Position numbers and translations under genes: made by a program. A DNA stretch of 23,261 nucleotides, taken from assembly GCA_001774245.1 (NCBI GenBank), contig MEZF01000047.1:42272-65532 (forward strand). The letters run 5' to 3'. The notes under the pieces are model-generated. The model did not search any database, was not told the origin of the DNA, and saw only the letters and a list, made by a program, of their open reading frames with translations. Shown here piece after piece: positions 22,235-23,261 of this stretch. The stretch's first letter is position 1; each line of letters starts with the position of its first letter. This DNA comes from Candidatus Bathyarchaeota archaeon RBG_13_52_12. GTDB lineage: Archaea > Thermoproteota > Bathyarchaeia > TCS64.

Positions 22235-23206
22235 CTAGGGGGTGACGACGAGTCTCGGAGATGTGTCTGCGGTAACGCTGAACCCCGCGGATTTTAGGGT
22301 AAAGTAGTATGTACCAGGGATGCTTGGGATGAAGTCGAAAATATAGGTCGATACGGTTCCAGCGGCTGCAGTCACCCTTTTGGTCTGGGTGAACACGGCC
22401 TCTGGTGTTCCTTCTATGTAGACGGCCAGGGTTGTGTTCTCGGTGATGGAATGGACCCTAGTTGGGTTGCTCACAGCTATTTCAGGACCCATCCTATCCC
22501 CAACTTTAGCAGGACCCGGTATCCTAGTGACTAACCTATCCCATACAGACCACTCCGCTTTGTCGAGCACAAGGGTCGGAGGAGAGACAAGAGGGTACTT
22601 CGTCGTCTTGAAGGGAAGCATCGACTCGAAGAAGAGGACGTTCGCCTTAGCTCGCCCGGTTATAGTCACCTCGACCTCACCAGAATGAGCCGCAGCAGAG
22701 TCGCTCACCAGATTCTTAAACTCGGCCTCATCATCCACGGTGAGGGGTATCACCCTGTTGAGGAAGCTTATGTAACCAACCTTCGCCCTAGGGAAGCTAA
22801 ACATTTTACTGAGGACTTGATGACCCTCTACGAGGAATATGACCTCGACATCTGAGACCTCAGGCTGCGTCACGACTATGGGGCTGAGGGTAACACTGAT
22901 GATCCACTTCCTAACGTAGTCCGGTGTCTGGGTGACCTGCCCCTCTGTGCTAGTGAATCCCGGGATCGTGACTGCCAAACCCACGTTCAACGTAGCGTTT
23001 TTCCCTTGGATGGTATCCCTGAGGTAGTTAGACATCCCCTCCTCAGAGAAGTTGAGGGCTACAGCCATCTTGGATAACTCGTTGTAGCTGCCGTAGATGT
23101 TACCGATCTCACGCCCAGCTAGGATGGCTGTGAAGATGATGACGAGCTGTACGAGGCCCATCAACTCCTCTCCGCTCACTATCTTCTCCTTTTCCTTCTC
23201 GGCCAT
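22235..23206 (-). CDS. Membrane-anchored beta-rich extracytoplasmic protein of unknown function
   Basis: This 323-residue protein begins with a short charged cytoplasmic stretch (MAEKEKEKIVSGEEL), then one hydrophobic helix (about 16-31), then a long beta-rich region likely outside the cell. The middle section, with GEVEVTITGRAKANVLFF, resembles LEA2/WHy-type or DUF3712-like domains in pattern. The last 100 residues (from about IAVSNPTRVHSITENTTL) look like an immunoglobulin-like or CARDB fold ending in PGTYYFTLKSAGFSV. These are visual impressions, not matches. There are no cysteines or catalytic motifs. ATG at 23206 is preceded by AGGTTG (23211-23216). It lies upstream of tpiA on the same strand, which gives no functional hint. 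Confidence 0.8.
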   Translation of the reverse strand: MAEKEKEKIVSGEELMGLVQLVIIFTAILAGREIGNIYGSYNELSKMAVALNFSEEGMSNYLRDTIQGKNATLNVGLAVTIPGFTSTEGQVTQTPDYVRKWIISVTLSPIVVTQPEVSDVEVIFLVEGHQVLSKMFSFPRAKVGYISFLNRVIPLTVDDEAEFKNLVSDSAAAHSGEVEVTITGRAKANVLFFESMLPFKTTKYPLVSPPTLVLDKAEWSVWDRLVTRIPGPAKVGDRMGPEIAVSNPTRVHSITENTTLAVYIEGTPEAVFTQTKRVTAAAGTVSTYIFDFIPSIPGTYYFTLKSAGFSVTADTSPRLVVTP

Positions 23207-23247
23207 CAATCAACCTGAGATATCGCGCAATATTACCCTTCTGAAAA

Positions 23248-23257
23248 GAATAATTTA
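23248..23257 (-). promoter_or_regulatory. Candidate TATA box upstream of the membrane-anchored protein gene
   Basis: On the minus strand this reads TAAATTATTC, an A+T box about 45 bases before the ATG at 23206. It predicts transcription near 23226 and a leader of about 20 bases with the AGGTTG ribosome site. The right window edge prevents checking for upstream operators. Confidence 0.4.
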
Positions 23258-23261
23258 GGAA

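Noticed and set aside
1..23261. Mobile elements, CRISPR arrays, toxin-antitoxin pairs, tRNA or rRNA genes
   Set aside because: No direct-repeat array, transposase or integrase motif, cloverleaf or rRNA-like stretch was noticed on reading both strands. A tRNA with an intron could be missed by eye.

Overview
The window looks like about 23 kb of chromosome from an archaeon. The support is archaeal core genes (aIF1A, RIO1 kinase, a Dim2/Pno1-like KH protein, both subunits of DNA topoisomerase VI, a short archaeal-type triosephosphate isomerase), TATA-like boxes about 25-30 bases before likely transcription starts, and Shine-Dalgarno sites in front of many TTG and GTG starts. A TACK-type lineage (Bathyarchaeia or Caldarchaeia-like) is my guess, but nothing here fixes the taxon. 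No rRNA, tRNA, CRISPR array, insertion sequence or integrase was seen. The longest gene-free gap is only about 0.2 kb.

Layout. (1) 1-1999, minus strand: a tungstate ABC importer (binding protein, permease, and ATPase cut by the left window edge). (2) 2115-5845, plus strand: a compact molybdenum/tungsten cofactor operon, moaA-moaD-moaE-moaC-moaB-moeA, divergent from the importer. Uptake and cofactor assembly thus share one intergenic region, suggesting an anaerobe using tungsto-pterin enzymes. moaD appears to begin with a CTG codon and is easily missed. (3) 5885-11226, plus strand: metabolic genes, namely a kynureninase-family PLP enzyme, glycerol kinase, an Ldh_2-family dehydrogenase and a class III CoA-transferase, each with its own likely promoter. 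(4) 11312-12907, minus strand: tRNA-dihydrouridine synthase and an AAG-type DNA glycosylase. (5) 12961-14553, plus strand: a possible 35-residue protein, an inositol-monophosphatase-like phosphatase and an SfsA protein. (6) 14709-19145, plus strand: an information-processing run, aIF1A, RIO1, KH protein, Top6B, Top6A, with overlaps or very short gaps. (7) 19178-21289, plus strand: a 64-residue two-helix membrane protein and two sugar-phosphate nucleotidyltransferases. (8) 21497-23206, minus strand: triosephosphate isomerase preceded by a membrane-anchored beta-rich protein of unknown function.

Most of the window is well-understood core genome. I did not find a convincing new defence or mobile system. 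The parts least explained by known families are the small proteins (35 and 64 residues), the membrane-anchored 323-residue protein, the AT-rich gaps at 7181-7372 and 21290-21496, and the grouping of the Ldh_2 dehydrogenase with the CoA-transferase.
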